Below are positions 37,497 to 46,670 of a stretch of 64,000 nt of DNA, piece by piece (position 1 is the stretch's first letter; each line of letters opens with the position of its first letter). A program made the position numbers and the translations under genes. Source of the stretch: an uncultured Acetobacterium sp. (lineage in GTDB: Bacteria; Bacillota; Clostridia; Eubacteriales; Eubacteriaceae); assembly GCF_963664135.1 (NCBI RefSeq), contig NZ_OY760905.1, forward strand, positions 3,498,736 through 3,562,735, given 5' to 3'. The notes under the pieces were generated by a model. It was not told where the DNA came from and did not search any database. It saw nothing but the letters and a program-made list of their open reading frames with translations.

Positions 37497-37562
37497 AAAT
37501 AGCCGACAAAATTCACTAACTTAAAAAATACATCCGACCTCATCAATTTTGTTTAGCTAAAT

Positions 37563-37604
37563 GGGGTGCATCGTGGTAAAATAAGCATAGCGACGATGTA
37601 TCCC
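37563..37604 (+). promoter_or_regulatory. inverted repeat ahead of the C_GCAxxG_C_C gene
   Basis: GGGTGCATCGT and ACGATGTATCCC pair over 11 bp with one bulge, around an 18-nt AT-rich centre containing TAAAAT. It could be an operator over a promoter or a transcript hairpin. Confidence 0.45.
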
Positions 37605-37640
37605 AGATATAAAAATGCTTATAACATTGTGGAGGAAAAG

Positions 37641-38081
37641 ATGGAAAAATATGTTGAGATTTATAATGCCTTTGGGAAAAATAAATCTGCTGAAGAGCGA
37701 CCCCAGTATCATATGAATTGTGCCGAAGTTCTCCTTCGGGCGGCCAATGACAAACATGAGTTGGACTTACCGGAAGTGAGTATTCGCATGTTACAGGGAT
37801 TTGGCGCCGGGTTTTATTCAGAAAAAACGTGCGGTGCTTTTTCAGGTTCTTTAGCTGCCCTTGGTGCTCTGTACACAGAAGAAAGACCCTCGGATCAAGC
37901 CAAAATGACCAGAGCAGCAAAGCTCTTAGTCGAAGAATTCGAAAAGGAATTCGGCAGTCTGGATTGTGATTATATAAAAAAACACCATCGGGATGAAGTA
38001 ATCGCCTGTAATCCGGTTAAGCTTCGAGCAGCTCAGGTTTTTGATCGGGTTGTTGAAAAGTTAGATAAAGAGTACAATTGA
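37641..38081 (+). CDS. C_GCAxxG_C_C family (redox) protein
   Basis: A 146-residue protein of the C_GCAxxG_C_C family. Conserved cysteines are seen in NCAEVLL near residue 25, KTCGAFSG near residue 61, LDCDY near residue 105 and IACNP near residue 119. The family is thought to be redox active or metal binding, but no activity is assigned. The start is ATG 37641 behind GGAGG; upstream in-frame ATG codons at 37566 and 37596 fall in the inverted repeat and lack ribosome sites. It lies alone between metK and an HdeD-like gene. Confidence 0.78.
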   Translation: MEKYVEIYNAFGKNKSAEERPQYHMNCAEVLLRAANDKHELDLPEVSIRMLQGFGAGFYSEKTCGAFSGSLAALGALYTEERPSDQAKMTRAAKLLVEEFEKEFGSLDCDYIKKHHRDEVIACNPVKLRAAQVFDRVVEKLDKEYN

Positions 38082-38105
38082 AATAAAACTGAGGGAGGTT
38101 GTTAA

Positions 38106-38720
38106 ATGAATCAAAATGAAGTGAAATCTCTAAGTATTGATTTGCTGGAGCGATCCTATGGTAAGTGGTGGCTTATGCTCTTGGATGGGCTGTGTTTTAT
38201 TGGCCTGAGTTTATTTGCGATATTCTTCAGTAATCAGGCCATTACTTTATTGGTATTTATATTTGGTATGTATCGTGGAATCATGGGGATCATTTATATT
38301 ATCGCCGCATTGTTGATGCGACATAAATATGGTAACAATGTTGGTTTCAGTTTGGGACGAGGCATCTTTGATCTGATCATCTGTGCCATCTTTTTACTGA
38401 TACCAAATGTAATTGTCACATTTTTTGTAATAATCATTGGAATCTGGGCCATTATTACCGGAATATTTTTGCTAATCATTTCAGCAAACTCAGGTAGTGT
38501 GGGAAAGGTTGTAAAAATTGTTTTTGGCATTGCCTTAATCGCGTTTGGAATTTTTGCCTTTGTTGATCCAATGGGACCAGCATCAATTATTGTAATGATC
38601 GTCGGTGCTGTCTTTGGAATATTGGGCATTTTTCTTATCATTCAGTCAATTGTAATGAAACAGACATTTACTGAGATTAAAAAAGTCAAAAAAGGTTTTG
38701 AAGATTACGAAATCAAATAG
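38106..38720 (+). CDS. HdeD/DUF308-family membrane protein
   Basis: A 204-residue membrane protein with six predicted transmembrane segments, arranged as three pairs, and a charged C-terminus (IKKVKKGFEDYEIK). The repeated glycine-rich helices such as GIWAIITGIFLLII and GAVFGILGIFLII are those of DUF308/HdeD proteins. HdeD is tied to acid resistance in enterobacteria; in Firmicutes the role is unknown. It starts 24 bp after the C_GCAxxG_C_C gene behind GGGAGG and is probably co-transcribed with it. A terminator follows. Confidence 0.8.
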   Translation: MNQNEVKSLSIDLLERSYGKWWLMLLDGLCFIGLSLFAIFFSNQAITLLVFIFGMYRGIMGIIYIIAALLMRHKYGNNVGFSLGRGIFDLIICAIFLLIPNVIVTFFVIIIGIWAIITGIFLLIISANSGSVGKVVKIVFGIALIAFGIFAFVDPMGPASIIVMIVGAVFGILGIFLIIQSIVMKQTFTEIKKVKKGFEDYEIK

Positions 38721-38756
38721 TATATTATGAAAAAACTGAAAAATAGAAGAATAGTG

Positions 38757-38794
38757 AAGCAGCTTAAGTCCGAGATGGCTGAGTTGCTTTTTTT
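38757..38794 (+). terminator. terminator after the HdeD-like gene
   Basis: AAGCAGCT and AGTTGCTT pair (one G-U) around a 17-nt loop and are followed by a run of T. Confidence 0.75.
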
Positions 38795-38844
38795 AATGAA
38801 AACTTCCTTCATTGATACCATCCTAAGAATTTTGAAATTCCCGC

Positions 38845-38875
38845 TTGACTCTCACATTATGTTATACTTCATAAT
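38845..38875 (+). promoter_or_regulatory. candidate promoter of the MerR-family gene with 19-bp spacer
   Basis: TTGACT and CATAAT are separated by 19 bp, the long spacing typical of promoters that MerR-family activators untwist. It lies 40 bp before the MerR gene and suggests autoregulation. Confidence 0.4.
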
Positions 38876-38914
38876 AAAGATGAGCTCAAAAAACACATGT
38901 GTGAGGATATAAAA

Positions 38915-39733
38915 ATGTTAAAAATAGGTGATTTTTCAAAACTATCAAGAATCAGTATACGGATGCTGCGACATTATGATGAGATTGGTCTGTTGGTACC
39001 CCGAAGCACGGACAGTTTTACAAATTATCGTTATTATGGCGAGGAGCAGCTGCCCGTGGCCGGACGGATAACAGAATTGAAGGGGATGGGTTTCAGCCTG
39101 GCCGCCATCATTGAAATTCTGAAAAACTATGAAGATCCGCAGGCACTGGCAGAATTTCTGTCAGTGAAACAGGCCGAACTTCAGGTTCAGTCAGAGGAAA
39201 CACAGTTGCGTTTGCGACTTCTTGATACAGCCATCAAACGGTTGAGAAAGGATGATACAGCAATGAACTACAATGTAAACATAAAGACTTTGGAGCAGCG
39301 CCATGTGGCCAGCGTCAGACAGGTGATCCCGTCATATGATCAGGAAGGGATTCTCTGGGGACTTCTGATGGGGGAAACCGGCGCAATGAACCTGCAGATG
39401 GCTGAGCCTTGCTACAGCATGGCCATCTTCCACGACGAGGACTATAAGGAAAGCGATGTGGATGTGGAAATTCAGATTGCGGTGAAAGGATCTTATGAAA
39501 ATACAGAGCATGTTGATTTTAAAACTGAACCGGCCATTACCTTTGCTTCGGCAATGATCAAGGGCACCTATGAACAGTTAACCTCAGTTAACAGTGCCGT
39601 TGCCCAATGGGTCCGGGATAATGGCTATGAGTTTAATGGTGCGATGTTCTGGATTTATCATGTCAGTCCCGCTCAAACACAGAACCCGGATGAACTGGTA
39701 ACAGAAGTCTGCTACCCGGTAAAAAAGAAATAA
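38915..39733 (+). CDS. MerR-family regulator with GyrI-like effector domain
   Basis: A 272-residue transcription regulator. The N-terminal MerR DNA-binding domain has LKIGDFSKLSRISIRMLRHYDEIGLLVP and a second wing in FTNYRYYGEEQL, then a dimerisation coiled coil (about residues 75-110). The C-terminal 160 residues match GyrI-like/BmrR-type small-molecule-binding domains (NVNIKTLEQRHVASVR near residue 118). Such proteins usually sense cationic drugs and activate efflux genes. The start at ATG 38915 has GAGGAT. The gene looks somewhat richer in G and C than its neighbours, which may hint at transfer. No target gene lies next to it. Confidence 0.87.
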   Translation: MLKIGDFSKLSRISIRMLRHYDEIGLLVPRSTDSFTNYRYYGEEQLPVAGRITELKGMGFSLAAIIEILKNYEDPQALAEFLSVKQAELQVQSEETQLRLRLLDTAIKRLRKDDTAMNYNVNIKTLEQRHVASVRQVIPSYDQEGILWGLLMGETGAMNLQMAEPCYSMAIFHDEDYKESDVDVEIQIAVKGSYENTEHVDFKTEPAITFASAMIKGTYEQLTSVNSAVAQWVRDNGYEFNGAMFWIYHVSPAQTQNPDELVTEVCYPVKKK

Positions 39734-39739
39734 ACAAAA

Positions 39740-39785
39740 AAAGCAAAGAACCGGCATGGGATATCCTGATCCGGTTCTTTGCTTA
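39740..39785 (+). terminator. terminator after the MerR gene
   Basis: AAGCAAAGAACCGG and CCGGTTCTTTGCTT form a 14-bp perfect stem around a 16-nt loop, with A-run and T-rich flanks. Confidence 0.9.
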
Positions 39786-39882
39786 TTTCAGACTGTTTAC
39801 ATTTTATCAATCCATTTGCAAATATTAGAGAAGGAAAGAATTCTTTAATCCGGCTTCAGAACTTCTTTATTTTATCCACTTA

Positions 39883-39891
39883 TGTTATAAT
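39883..39891 (+). promoter_or_regulatory. extended -10 promoter of the U32 peptidase gene
   Basis: TGT-TATAAT is an extended -10 element 56 bp before the start codon; the -35 region is weak. Confidence 0.45.
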
Positions 39892-39946
39892 AATCAATTG
39901 CATAGAAGATACGTAACCCAATTAATTATAGAAACTTGAGGTAAGA

Positions 39947-42448
39947 ATGAATAAAAAACCAGAACTGCTGGCACCAGCCGGAACAATGGAATCCGTTATT
40001 GCGGCCATTAATGGTGGCGCAGATGCAGTATATTTTGGCGGCAAATCCTTTAATGCCCGTCGCAATGCCGAAAACATGATGGATGAAGAGATGACAGAGG
40101 CGGTCACCCTCTGTCATCAGCATGGGGTGAAGGTATACGTCACCTTGAACATATTAATTAAAAACAGTGAAATGAACGAATTAGTCGGCGTCCTTAATTT
40201 TCTAAAAACCCTTAATCTGGATGGCTTGATTGTTCAGGATATGGGCTTGATCTATTTAATCCGTCATTATTTTCCGGAATTCAAACTCCAGACCAGCACC
40301 CAGGCTTCTGTTTATGGCGTGGAAGGGGTACTGTTTTTTCAGGAACTTGGTTTTTCCCGGGTCGTGCTGCCCCGGGAAATGCCACTCTCCCAGGTGGCTG
40401 AAATCAAGAAGAAAACCAAGGTTGAATTAAAAATATTTGTTCATGGCGCCTTGTGCTACGCCTATTCCGGCCAATGTCTGATGAGCAGCATGATCGGTGG
40501 CCGAAGCGGCAACCGGGGTCTCTGCGCCCAACCCTGCCGAAAAAATTATCGGCTGTTTGATACGAATAATCGTCTGGTTATGGAAGGTTATCTCCTTAGT
40601 CCCAAGGACTTAAACACCTTGGACGATCTGGAAACAGTCATCGATTCTGGTGTGGATTCACTAAAAATTGAGGGCCGGATGAAGACTCCGGAATATGTTT
40701 ATGGGATCACCCGGGCTTATCGGGAAGGCATCGATGCCGCCGCTGGCGAGAAGATTACCAAAACAGTCGATAACCAGGCCGTCATGCAAGTGTTTAACCG
40801 GGATTTCACCAGAGGCCATCTTTTTAACGAAGCGGATCTCCTCAATACCCAAGTAGGTAAGAATCGGGGCATTCTAATCGGTCAGGTTGTCAACATTTCG
40901 AAAACCACCAAAAACCACAATAACAAAAGTGCCTATCAGCCATTGGGGATTCGTCTCAATGAGCATGCAGCGCTTCATATTGGTGATGGTTTATCTTTTG
41001 GTGAAGATGGCAAAATGGGAACCAAAGTGGATGCGATTTTTACTCCGGAAGGTCGACGATTAGAAAAAGGAAATGGTGGCGAAACCGTGACCATTCCTTG
41101 TCGCTTTACGGTTTCACCAGGGACACCGCTTTACAAAAATCTCGATAAGAACTTAATGGACAGCCTTAAACAACTGGGGTCACAATCCCTTGAGCAGCCT
41201 GGATCAGCAGTGAATTTTAAGCTGAGTCTCAAGCTGGGCAAACCGGCAGAAATAGTCGCTCTGACCCAGGGACATTCAGTCGCCTATGCGGCCAATTTCT
41301 GTCCGGAAGTACCGATGAAAAATCCCATTGATGCGGCGATGGTTCGTGAGCAAATTTCCCGAATTGGTGGCACCGGTTATGAACTGGGCGTCATTGAGAT
41401 GGACTTGGATGAGCACGTTTTTCTATCCCGAAGCCAGCTAAACACGCTGCGGAAAGAAGTCTTGCTTAAACTGGCAGAGACCCTGATAGACTCAGAAAAA
41501 AATGCCGGAACCACACTCCAGTCAAATCAAACAATCACGATTGTCCCGCTGGAGCAAGAATTAAAAGGCAGAGTAAAACAATCAGAAGAAGTTCAACCAG
41601 AAAACGAAGATTCAAAAAAACGGGTTTCATTGGCATTTGAAAAAATGCCGGACACCCAGTTTTTAACGCTGCTGGATGGATTGGGTCTGGACCAGATCGT
41701 GTTACCTTTACTCGGTGAGGGCGTGGCGGAAAAGATTGCTCTCCTAAAGGATATGGGAATTGAAGTATTACTGAAGACCCCCAAGATAATGGATGATGAA
41801 CTAACGAAGAAAGTCCGACTCTTAGTTAAAAAAGAGCTCAACCAGGATGGTTTTTTGATCGGCAATTATGAAGCTCTTCACCTTCTGAATAAAACATCAC
41901 AGTATTTAGAGGCTGATCAGTCGTTTAACCTGTTTAACACTCTGGCAACCCGAGCCTTAAAAGAGTGGGGTATCAGCGGCGGGGTATTATCGCCGGAACT
42001 TACTGAAACCGAACTGAAGGAAATAACCGAGCATTCTGAAATTGCCATGGTTTTACCGGTTTACGGTGCACAAGAGTTGATGGTCAGCAAAAAATGTTTA
42101 TTTAGCTGTAAAACCTGTCTGGAAAAGAAAAAAGGAACAACCGGGTTGTGTCATGCAGAAATCACCGGGAAATTGATGGATGAGCGTGGCTTTAGCTTTC
42201 CGGTGGAACGGGATGCCCAGGGACTGATTCATGTCTACAACGGCGATACCTTATTCTTGCGGGAAGAAATTCTTGAATTGAGGGCAGTGGATACCTGGAG
42301 AATCCACCACCGCAACGAAAGTCTGGAAGCATTAAAAACCATCATCGGCTATTATCACCAGACAATTTATGAAAAACATTGGGGTCTTCCGGAAGGACTT
42401 GGTACCGAAGGTACCACCCGGGGGAGTTTTAAACGAGGCGTGAAATAG
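39947..42448 (+). CDS. U32-family peptidase/hydroxylation protein with DUF3656
   Basis: An 833-residue protein of the U32 peptidase family. The N-terminal TIM-barrel part opens with PELLAPAGTMESVIAAINGGADAVYFG and has the cysteine-bearing FVHGALCYAYSGQCLMSSMIG region near residue 165 and GLCAQPCR near residue 190. The middle holds a DUF3656 collagenase-like domain and the C-terminal third carries another partial barrel with CLFSCKTCLEKKKG. Members such as E. coli RlhA and Bacillus TrhP act in rRNA or tRNA hydroxylation rather than proteolysis, so an RNA role is likely but the substrate is not fixed. mutS2 follows 16 bp later. Confidence 0.87.
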   Translation: MNKKPELLAPAGTMESVIAAINGGADAVYFGGKSFNARRNAENMMDEEMTEAVTLCHQHGVKVYVTLNILIKNSEMNELVGVLNFLKTLNLDGLIVQDMGLIYLIRHYFPEFKLQTSTQASVYGVEGVLFFQELGFSRVVLPREMPLSQVAEIKKKTKVELKIFVHGALCYAYSGQCLMSSMIGGRSGNRGLCAQPCRKNYRLFDTNNRLVMEGYLLSPKDLNTLDDLETVIDSGVDSLKIEGRMKTPEYVYGITRAYREGIDAAAGEKITKTVDNQAVMQVFNRDFTRGHLFNEADLLNTQVGKNRGILIGQVVNISKTTKNHNNKSAYQPLGIRLNEHAALHIGDGLSFGEDGKMGTKVDAIFTPEGRRLEKGNGGETVTIPCRFTVSPGTPLYKNLDKNLMDSLKQLGSQSLEQPGSAVNFKLSLKLGKPAEIVALTQGHSVAYAANFCPEVPMKNPIDAAMVREQISRIGGTGYELGVIEMDLDEHVFLSRSQLNTLRKEVLLKLAETLIDSEKNAGTTLQSNQTITIVPLEQELKGRVKQSEEVQPENEDSKKRVSLAFEKMPDTQFLTLLDGLGLDQIVLPLLGEGVAEKIALLKDMGIEVLLKTPKIMDDELTKKVRLLVKKELNQDGFLIGNYEALHLLNKTSQYLEADQSFNLFNTLATRALKEWGISGGVLSPELTETELKEITEHSEIAMVLPVYGAQELMVSKKCLFSCKTCLEKKKGTTGLCHAEITGKLMDERGFSFPVERDAQGLIHVYNGDTLFLREEILELRAVDTWRIHHRNESLEALKTIIGYYHQTIYEKHWGLPEGLGTEGTTRGSFKRGVK

Positions 42449-42464
42449 AGGAGTGAAATAATAA

Positions 42465-44834
42465 ATGGATCAAAGAAGTCTGAAGGTCTTAGAATATCAT
42501 AAAATATTAAAAAGTCTGGGTGAACATTGCGTTACCCAGGGGGGGAAGGATCAGGCTAAGAATCTATTGCCGATGGAAACCCTGGCGGCAGTCAATCGCG
42601 GTCTTGATTTAACCAATGAAAGTCTGGGGATGATCTTGCGAAATGGCCGGCCACCCTTAGCGGATGTGCCAAACACCAGTGACTATGTCAAGCGGGCAGC
42701 TATCGGTTCGATGCTGTCGATGAAGGAACTGTTGTCGATTGCCACCCTGCTGCGGATTGCTCGGGATATGGATAATTATTATCATAGCGATACCCAGATG
42801 GATACCCTTGTTTTACTGAAGGATCTCTTTACCTCGTTAGAAACCTGCGAGGAATTGGAAAAGGAAATCAGTCAAAAAATCCTGGGACCCGAAGAAATGG
42901 CCGACAACGCCTCCCGGGAACTATCACGAATTCGTCGGGAAATGCAGTTTAAGTATAAACGGATCAGTGAAAAACTCAATCATATGATCAGTTCCACTGC
43001 TTATGATAAAATTCTGCAGGAAAAAATCATCACGATTCGAAATAATCGTTATGTTATTCCGGTGAAACAGGAATACCGCAGCCAGGTTCCAGGGATTGTT
43101 CTGGACAAGTCAGCCAGTGGGGCGACCCTGTTTATTGAACCGATGGCTGTAGTGGAGCTGAATAATGACATCAAAATTCTGGTAACTGAGGAAGAACAGG
43201 AAATCATCCGGATTTTGAAAGATCTCACCCAAAAGGTTGCTGATAACCGCGCTGAGATCATTTGTAATTACGATGTGCTGGTGGATCTGGACTTCCAGCT
43301 TGCCAAAGGCAAGTACGGCTTGGCCATTAATGGAGTCAGGACGACTGTTTCGGAATCTGGTGGCATTGAATTGCGGCGCGCCAAACATCCGCTGATTCCC
43401 GAAGATAAGGTGGTCGCCTCGGACATCTATTTCGAAGAAGACATTGATACGATGGTGATTACCGGGCCAAACACCGGGGGGAAAACGGTGACCTTAAAAA
43501 CCTTAGGTTTGCTCAATTTGATGATCCAATCCGGGCTTTTTGCGCCGGTGCGGGAAGAAAGCAAGACCCGAATTTTTGCGAATATCTTTGCGGATATTGG
43601 GGATGAACAGAGTATTGAACAAAGCTTGAGTACCTTTTCTTCCCATATGACCAATATCGTGGAGATTATGAATAAGGCCGATCAGCATTCACTAGTGCTT
43701 TTTGATGAACTGGGAGCTGGAACCGATCCCACTGAAGGGGCGGCGCTGGCCATTTCGATTCTGAATGCCCTGCATCTTCGTAAGGTAACCAGTGTATCCA
43801 CCACTCATTACAGTGAACTTAAGGAATACGCTCTGGTTACGCCTGGAGTGGTGAATGCCAGCGTGGAATTTGATATTAAAACCCTGAGACCCACCTACCG
43901 CCTGTTGATTGGGGTGCCAGGGAAATCCAACGCCTTTGAAATAGCGGTGCGGTTGGGGCTGGGTGAAGATGTGATTGAAAATGCCAAAGAGCTGATTAAA
44001 AATGAAGCCATTCGTTTTGAAGAAACTTTGATTAAAATTGATGAGAAGCGCCGCCGCACTGAAGCTGAGCACGATGCCATTATCCGGCTGAAACAGCAGA
44101 CCGAAGACTTAAAACGACAAATGGATCGCGAAAAAGACCGGTTTGATGAAGAAAAGCAGGTATTAATCCAAAAAGCTCAGGAAGAAGCCATGGCGATTGT
44201 CAAAAAAACCCGGGAAGAAACCGAAGAAATCTACCGGGAAATAAGAACTATCCAGGAAACTACCACCAATGCAGTTAAAGATAATAAAGAGCTGGAAGCG
44301 ATTCGCAAGCGCATTAAAGAAAAAGAGAAAAATATTTATCAATTCGGCAGCCGGCCCAAAGATTACCAGGGTCAGGCGCTGGAAATGGATGATCTCAGCA
44401 TCGGCATGAAGGTTTATATCAACAGCCTGCGTCGGGAAGGCGTGGTTTTAAATCTGCTCGCCAACGAAAACAAGGCCATGGTGCAGTCGGAGATGATCAA
44501 GCTTAAGGTGGATGTGGGCGACCTGAGTATCTCAACTGCATTGGCCAAGCCGGAAGAGAAAAAGGTAACCTATAAAAAGGTGGATCGACATGTGATGGAT
44601 ACCAAGCTGGATCTCCGTGGAAAAAATGGTGAAGAATCTCTGTATCTGGTCGATAAGATGATCGGCGACGCTATGCTGTCGGGAAACAAACAGATTGTCA
44701 TTGTCCACGGCAAGGGCACCGGAAGACTCCGGGAGATCATTCATGAATATCTAAAAGGAAACCCCTTAATCGAAGATTTCCGTCTGGGTGCCATGAACGA
44801 AGGCGGCTCTGGGGTGACCATTGTTACACTCTAG
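42465..44834 (+). CDS. mutS2: MutS2 endonuclease/ribosome rescue ATPase
   Basis: A 789-residue MutS2 protein. It has the MutS core and clamp region without a mismatch-recognition domain, the Walker A motif GPNTGGKTVTLKTLG near residue 333, Walker B LVLFDELGAGTDPTEGAAL near residue 410, a long coiled coil (about residues 515-640) and a C-terminal Smr nuclease domain with LDLRG and HGKGTGRLR. MutS2 suppresses homologous recombination and in Bacillus splits collided ribosomes. It starts behind GAGGAG, 16 bp after the U32 gene. Confidence 0.95.
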   Translation: MDQRSLKVLEYHKILKSLGEHCVTQGGKDQAKNLLPMETLAAVNRGLDLTNESLGMILRNGRPPLADVPNTSDYVKRAAIGSMLSMKELLSIATLLRIARDMDNYYHSDTQMDTLVLLKDLFTSLETCEELEKEISQKILGPEEMADNASRELSRIRREMQFKYKRISEKLNHMISSTAYDKILQEKIITIRNNRYVIPVKQEYRSQVPGIVLDKSASGATLFIEPMAVVELNNDIKILVTEEEQEIIRILKDLTQKVADNRAEIICNYDVLVDLDFQLAKGKYGLAINGVRTTVSESGGIELRRAKHPLIPEDKVVASDIYFEEDIDTMVITGPNTGGKTVTLKTLGLLNLMIQSGLFAPVREESKTRIFANIFADIGDEQSIEQSLSTFSSHMTNIVEIMNKADQHSLVLFDELGAGTDPTEGAALAISILNALHLRKVTSVSTTHYSELKEYALVTPGVVNASVEFDIKTLRPTYRLLIGVPGKSNAFEIAVRLGLGEDVIENAKELIKNEAIRFEETLIKIDEKRRRTEAEHDAIIRLKQQTEDLKRQMDREKDRFDEEKQVLIQKAQEEAMAIVKKTREETEEIYREIRTIQETTTNAVKDNKELEAIRKRIKEKEKNIYQFGSRPKDYQGQALEMDDLSIGMKVYINSLRREGVVLNLLANENKAMVQSEMIKLKVDVGDLSISTALAKPEEKKVTYKKVDRHVMDTKLDLRGKNGEESLYLVDKMIGDAMLSGNKQIVIVHGKGTGRLREIIHEYLKGNPLIEDFRLGAMNEGGSGVTIVTL

Positions 44835-44841
44835 TAAATAA

Positions 44842-44870
44842 TTGACAGGACCATGCTTTAATAATACAAT
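44842..44870 (+). promoter_or_regulatory. promoter of dcd
   Basis: TTGACA, a 17-bp spacer and TACAAT form a near-consensus promoter directly after the mutS2 stop, 52 bp before dcd. Confidence 0.75.
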
Positions 44871-44921
44871 TAATGGGAAAATTTTACGGAAACATTGAAT
44901 TTTGGAATTTATGGAGGAACC

Positions 44922-45455
44922 ATGATATTATCGGATAAAACCATTTATAAATATTTGGACAGCGGAGAGCTTGTCATTGACCCATTGGAAAAAGGCCAGG
45001 TGCAGCCGGCATCGGTGGACATTCGACTGGGAACCAGTTTTTTAAAGCTGGATGAAAATAATTTTGAGGCCATGTCGCTAACGGATGAGATTAAGTACAT
45101 TTCCATGGAAGCCGATGAGATCATTATTCCATCCAATTCCTTTCTGCTGGCAACCACTATGGAATACATCAAACTGCCTTGTGATCTGACAGCCTTTGTG
45201 GAAGGTAGAAGTTCCATCGGTCGAATGGGATTATTTATCCAGAACGCCGGATGGGTGGATCCCGGCTTTGAGGGCGAAATTACCTTGGAACTTTACAATG
45301 CCAACCGACTGCCCATCAAGCTTGAAAAGGGTCGACGGATCTGTCAGTTGGTATTTGCCCAAATGGATGATATGGCCTTAAACCCCTATCAGGGGAAATA
45401 CCAGGGACAGCGTTCAGCAGTTGGAAGCCGAATTTTTCTTGACGAGGAATGTTAA
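44922..45455 (+). CDS. dcd: dCTP deaminase (possibly bifunctional with dUTPase)
   Basis: A 177-residue trimeric nucleotide deaminase of the Dcd/Dut family that turns dCTP to dUTP, or directly to dUMP in bifunctional forms. Visible motifs are VQPASVDIRLG near residue 27, EGRSSIGRMGLF near residue 100 for phosphate binding, and NAGWVDPGFEGEITLELYN near residue 115 with the catalytic glutamate. The start at ATG 44922 follows GGAGG; the in-frame ATG at 44895 lacks a ribosome site. Sequence alone does not settle whether it also hydrolyses dUTP. Confidence 0.9.
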   Translation: MILSDKTIYKYLDSGELVIDPLEKGQVQPASVDIRLGTSFLKLDENNFEAMSLTDEIKYISMEADEIIIPSNSFLLATTMEYIKLPCDLTAFVEGRSSIGRMGLFIQNAGWVDPGFEGEITLELYNANRLPIKLEKGRRICQLVFAQMDDMALNPYQGKYQGQRSAVGSRIFLDEEC

Positions 45456-45501
45456 GTCGAATTATTAAACCCTTGGCCTCCATGAGAGAAGGAACGGAAA
45501 T

Positions 45502-46665
45502 ATGAAAGAAATTTATTTAGATAATGCAGCGACCACCCGGGTTCATCCTCAGGTGGCCGACAAGATGATGGACACCCTGGTAAACAACTACGGCAATCCC
45601 TCTTCGCTCCACCGTTTGGGGATCAAAGCGGAACAAGCGGTCAAAGAAGTCCGGGGATTAATTGCTAAAAACATAAAGTGTCAGCCTCAGGAGATCTATT
45701 TTACCTCCGGTGGAACCGAGGGTAATAATATGATCATTCAGGGGGTCGTGGAGAATAAAAAACGCAACCGTATGCGGATCATTACCTCAGCCATTGAACA
45801 CCCATCGGTGCTGGATGTGTTTACCTTTTATGAAAATCACCACATTGAGGTCATTGTTTTGAGTGTCGATACTCAGGGTCACATTCATCTGGATGAGCTG
45901 GCAGCTGTCATGAACGAGGATACAATATTGGTCAGTATCATGGGGGTGAACAACGAGCTGGGAACCATCCAGGATCTCAAAGCGATTGGAAAAATAATCA
46001 AGGCAGCAAACCCCAAATGCGTTTTTCATGCCGATTTTGTTCAGGGCTTTATGAAAATACCAGTTGATGTGAAGGCCTGTGAATTGGATGCCATGACCGT
46101 ATCTGGACACAAGATTTTTGGTCCCAAAGGGGTAGGAGCCGTTTATATTAAAAAAGGAACCGACATTAAACCGTTAGTCAGAGGCGGCGGCCAGGAAAGC
46201 AACATGCGTTCGGGGACGGAAAATGTTCCTGGAATCGTCGGTTTTGGTGAAGCTATCCGTTTGCGTCAGGAATCCTTCATAGGTGAGCATGAAGAAATCC
46301 AAAATCTGCGAAACTACTTTATCGAAGAAATAACAGCAAAAGTCGAGGATATTAAAATAAATGGCGAGCCCAATGGCAGCCCATATGTTTTAAACATTTC
46401 CTTTAACCGGGTGCGGGGCGAAGTGCTGCTGCACAGTCTGGAAGCTAAGGCTATTTTTGTGTCCACCGGCTCAGCTTGTTCTTCCCATAAAAAGGAAAAG
46501 CAGTATGTCTTAAAGGCTATTGGGCTGGCCGAAGAGTATAAAGAAGGAACCATCCGGATCAGTTTTTCAAAAGATATTAGCAAAGACGATGTGGATACAG
46601 CCGTAGAAGCCATCGCTCAGGTGGTGACTGGCTTACGGCTGTTAGTTAAGCCAAGAAAAAAATAA
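45502..46665 (+). CDS. cysteine desulfurase (NifS/IscS type)
   Basis: A 387-residue pyridoxal-phosphate enzyme that takes sulfur from cysteine as an enzyme-bound persulfide. It has YLDNAATTRVHPQV at the N-terminus, the PLP lysine in SGHKIFGPKGVGAVYI near residue 203, and the catalytic cysteine in STGSACSSHKKEK near residue 325. No scaffold gene (iscU or sufU) follows; instead thiI comes next after a structured repeat. This pairing suggests a dedicated sulfur donor for 4-thiouridine or thiamine, as known for NifZ with ThiI in Bacillus. The start at ATG 45502 has AAGGAACGG. Confidence 0.93.
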   Translation: MKEIYLDNAATTRVHPQVADKMMDTLVNNYGNPSSLHRLGIKAEQAVKEVRGLIAKNIKCQPQEIYFTSGGTEGNNMIIQGVVENKKRNRMRIITSAIEHPSVLDVFTFYENHHIEVIVLSVDTQGHIHLDELAAVMNEDTILVSIMGVNNELGTIQDLKAIGKIIKAANPKCVFHADFVQGFMKIPVDVKACELDAMTVSGHKIFGPKGVGAVYIKKGTDIKPLVRGGGQESNMRSGTENVPGIVGFGEAIRLRQESFIGEHEEIQNLRNYFIEEITAKVEDIKINGEPNGSPYVLNISFNRVRGEVLLHSLEAKAIFVSTGSACSSHKKEKQYVLKAIGLAEEYKEGTIRISFSKDISKDDVDTAVEAIAQVVTGLRLLVKPRKK

Positions 46666-46670
46666 TTATT

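Noticed and set aside
38727..38912. A 61-codon frame between the HdeD-like and MerR genes.
   Set aside because: It runs through a clear terminator and a promoter region and has no ribosome site, so it is probably chance.
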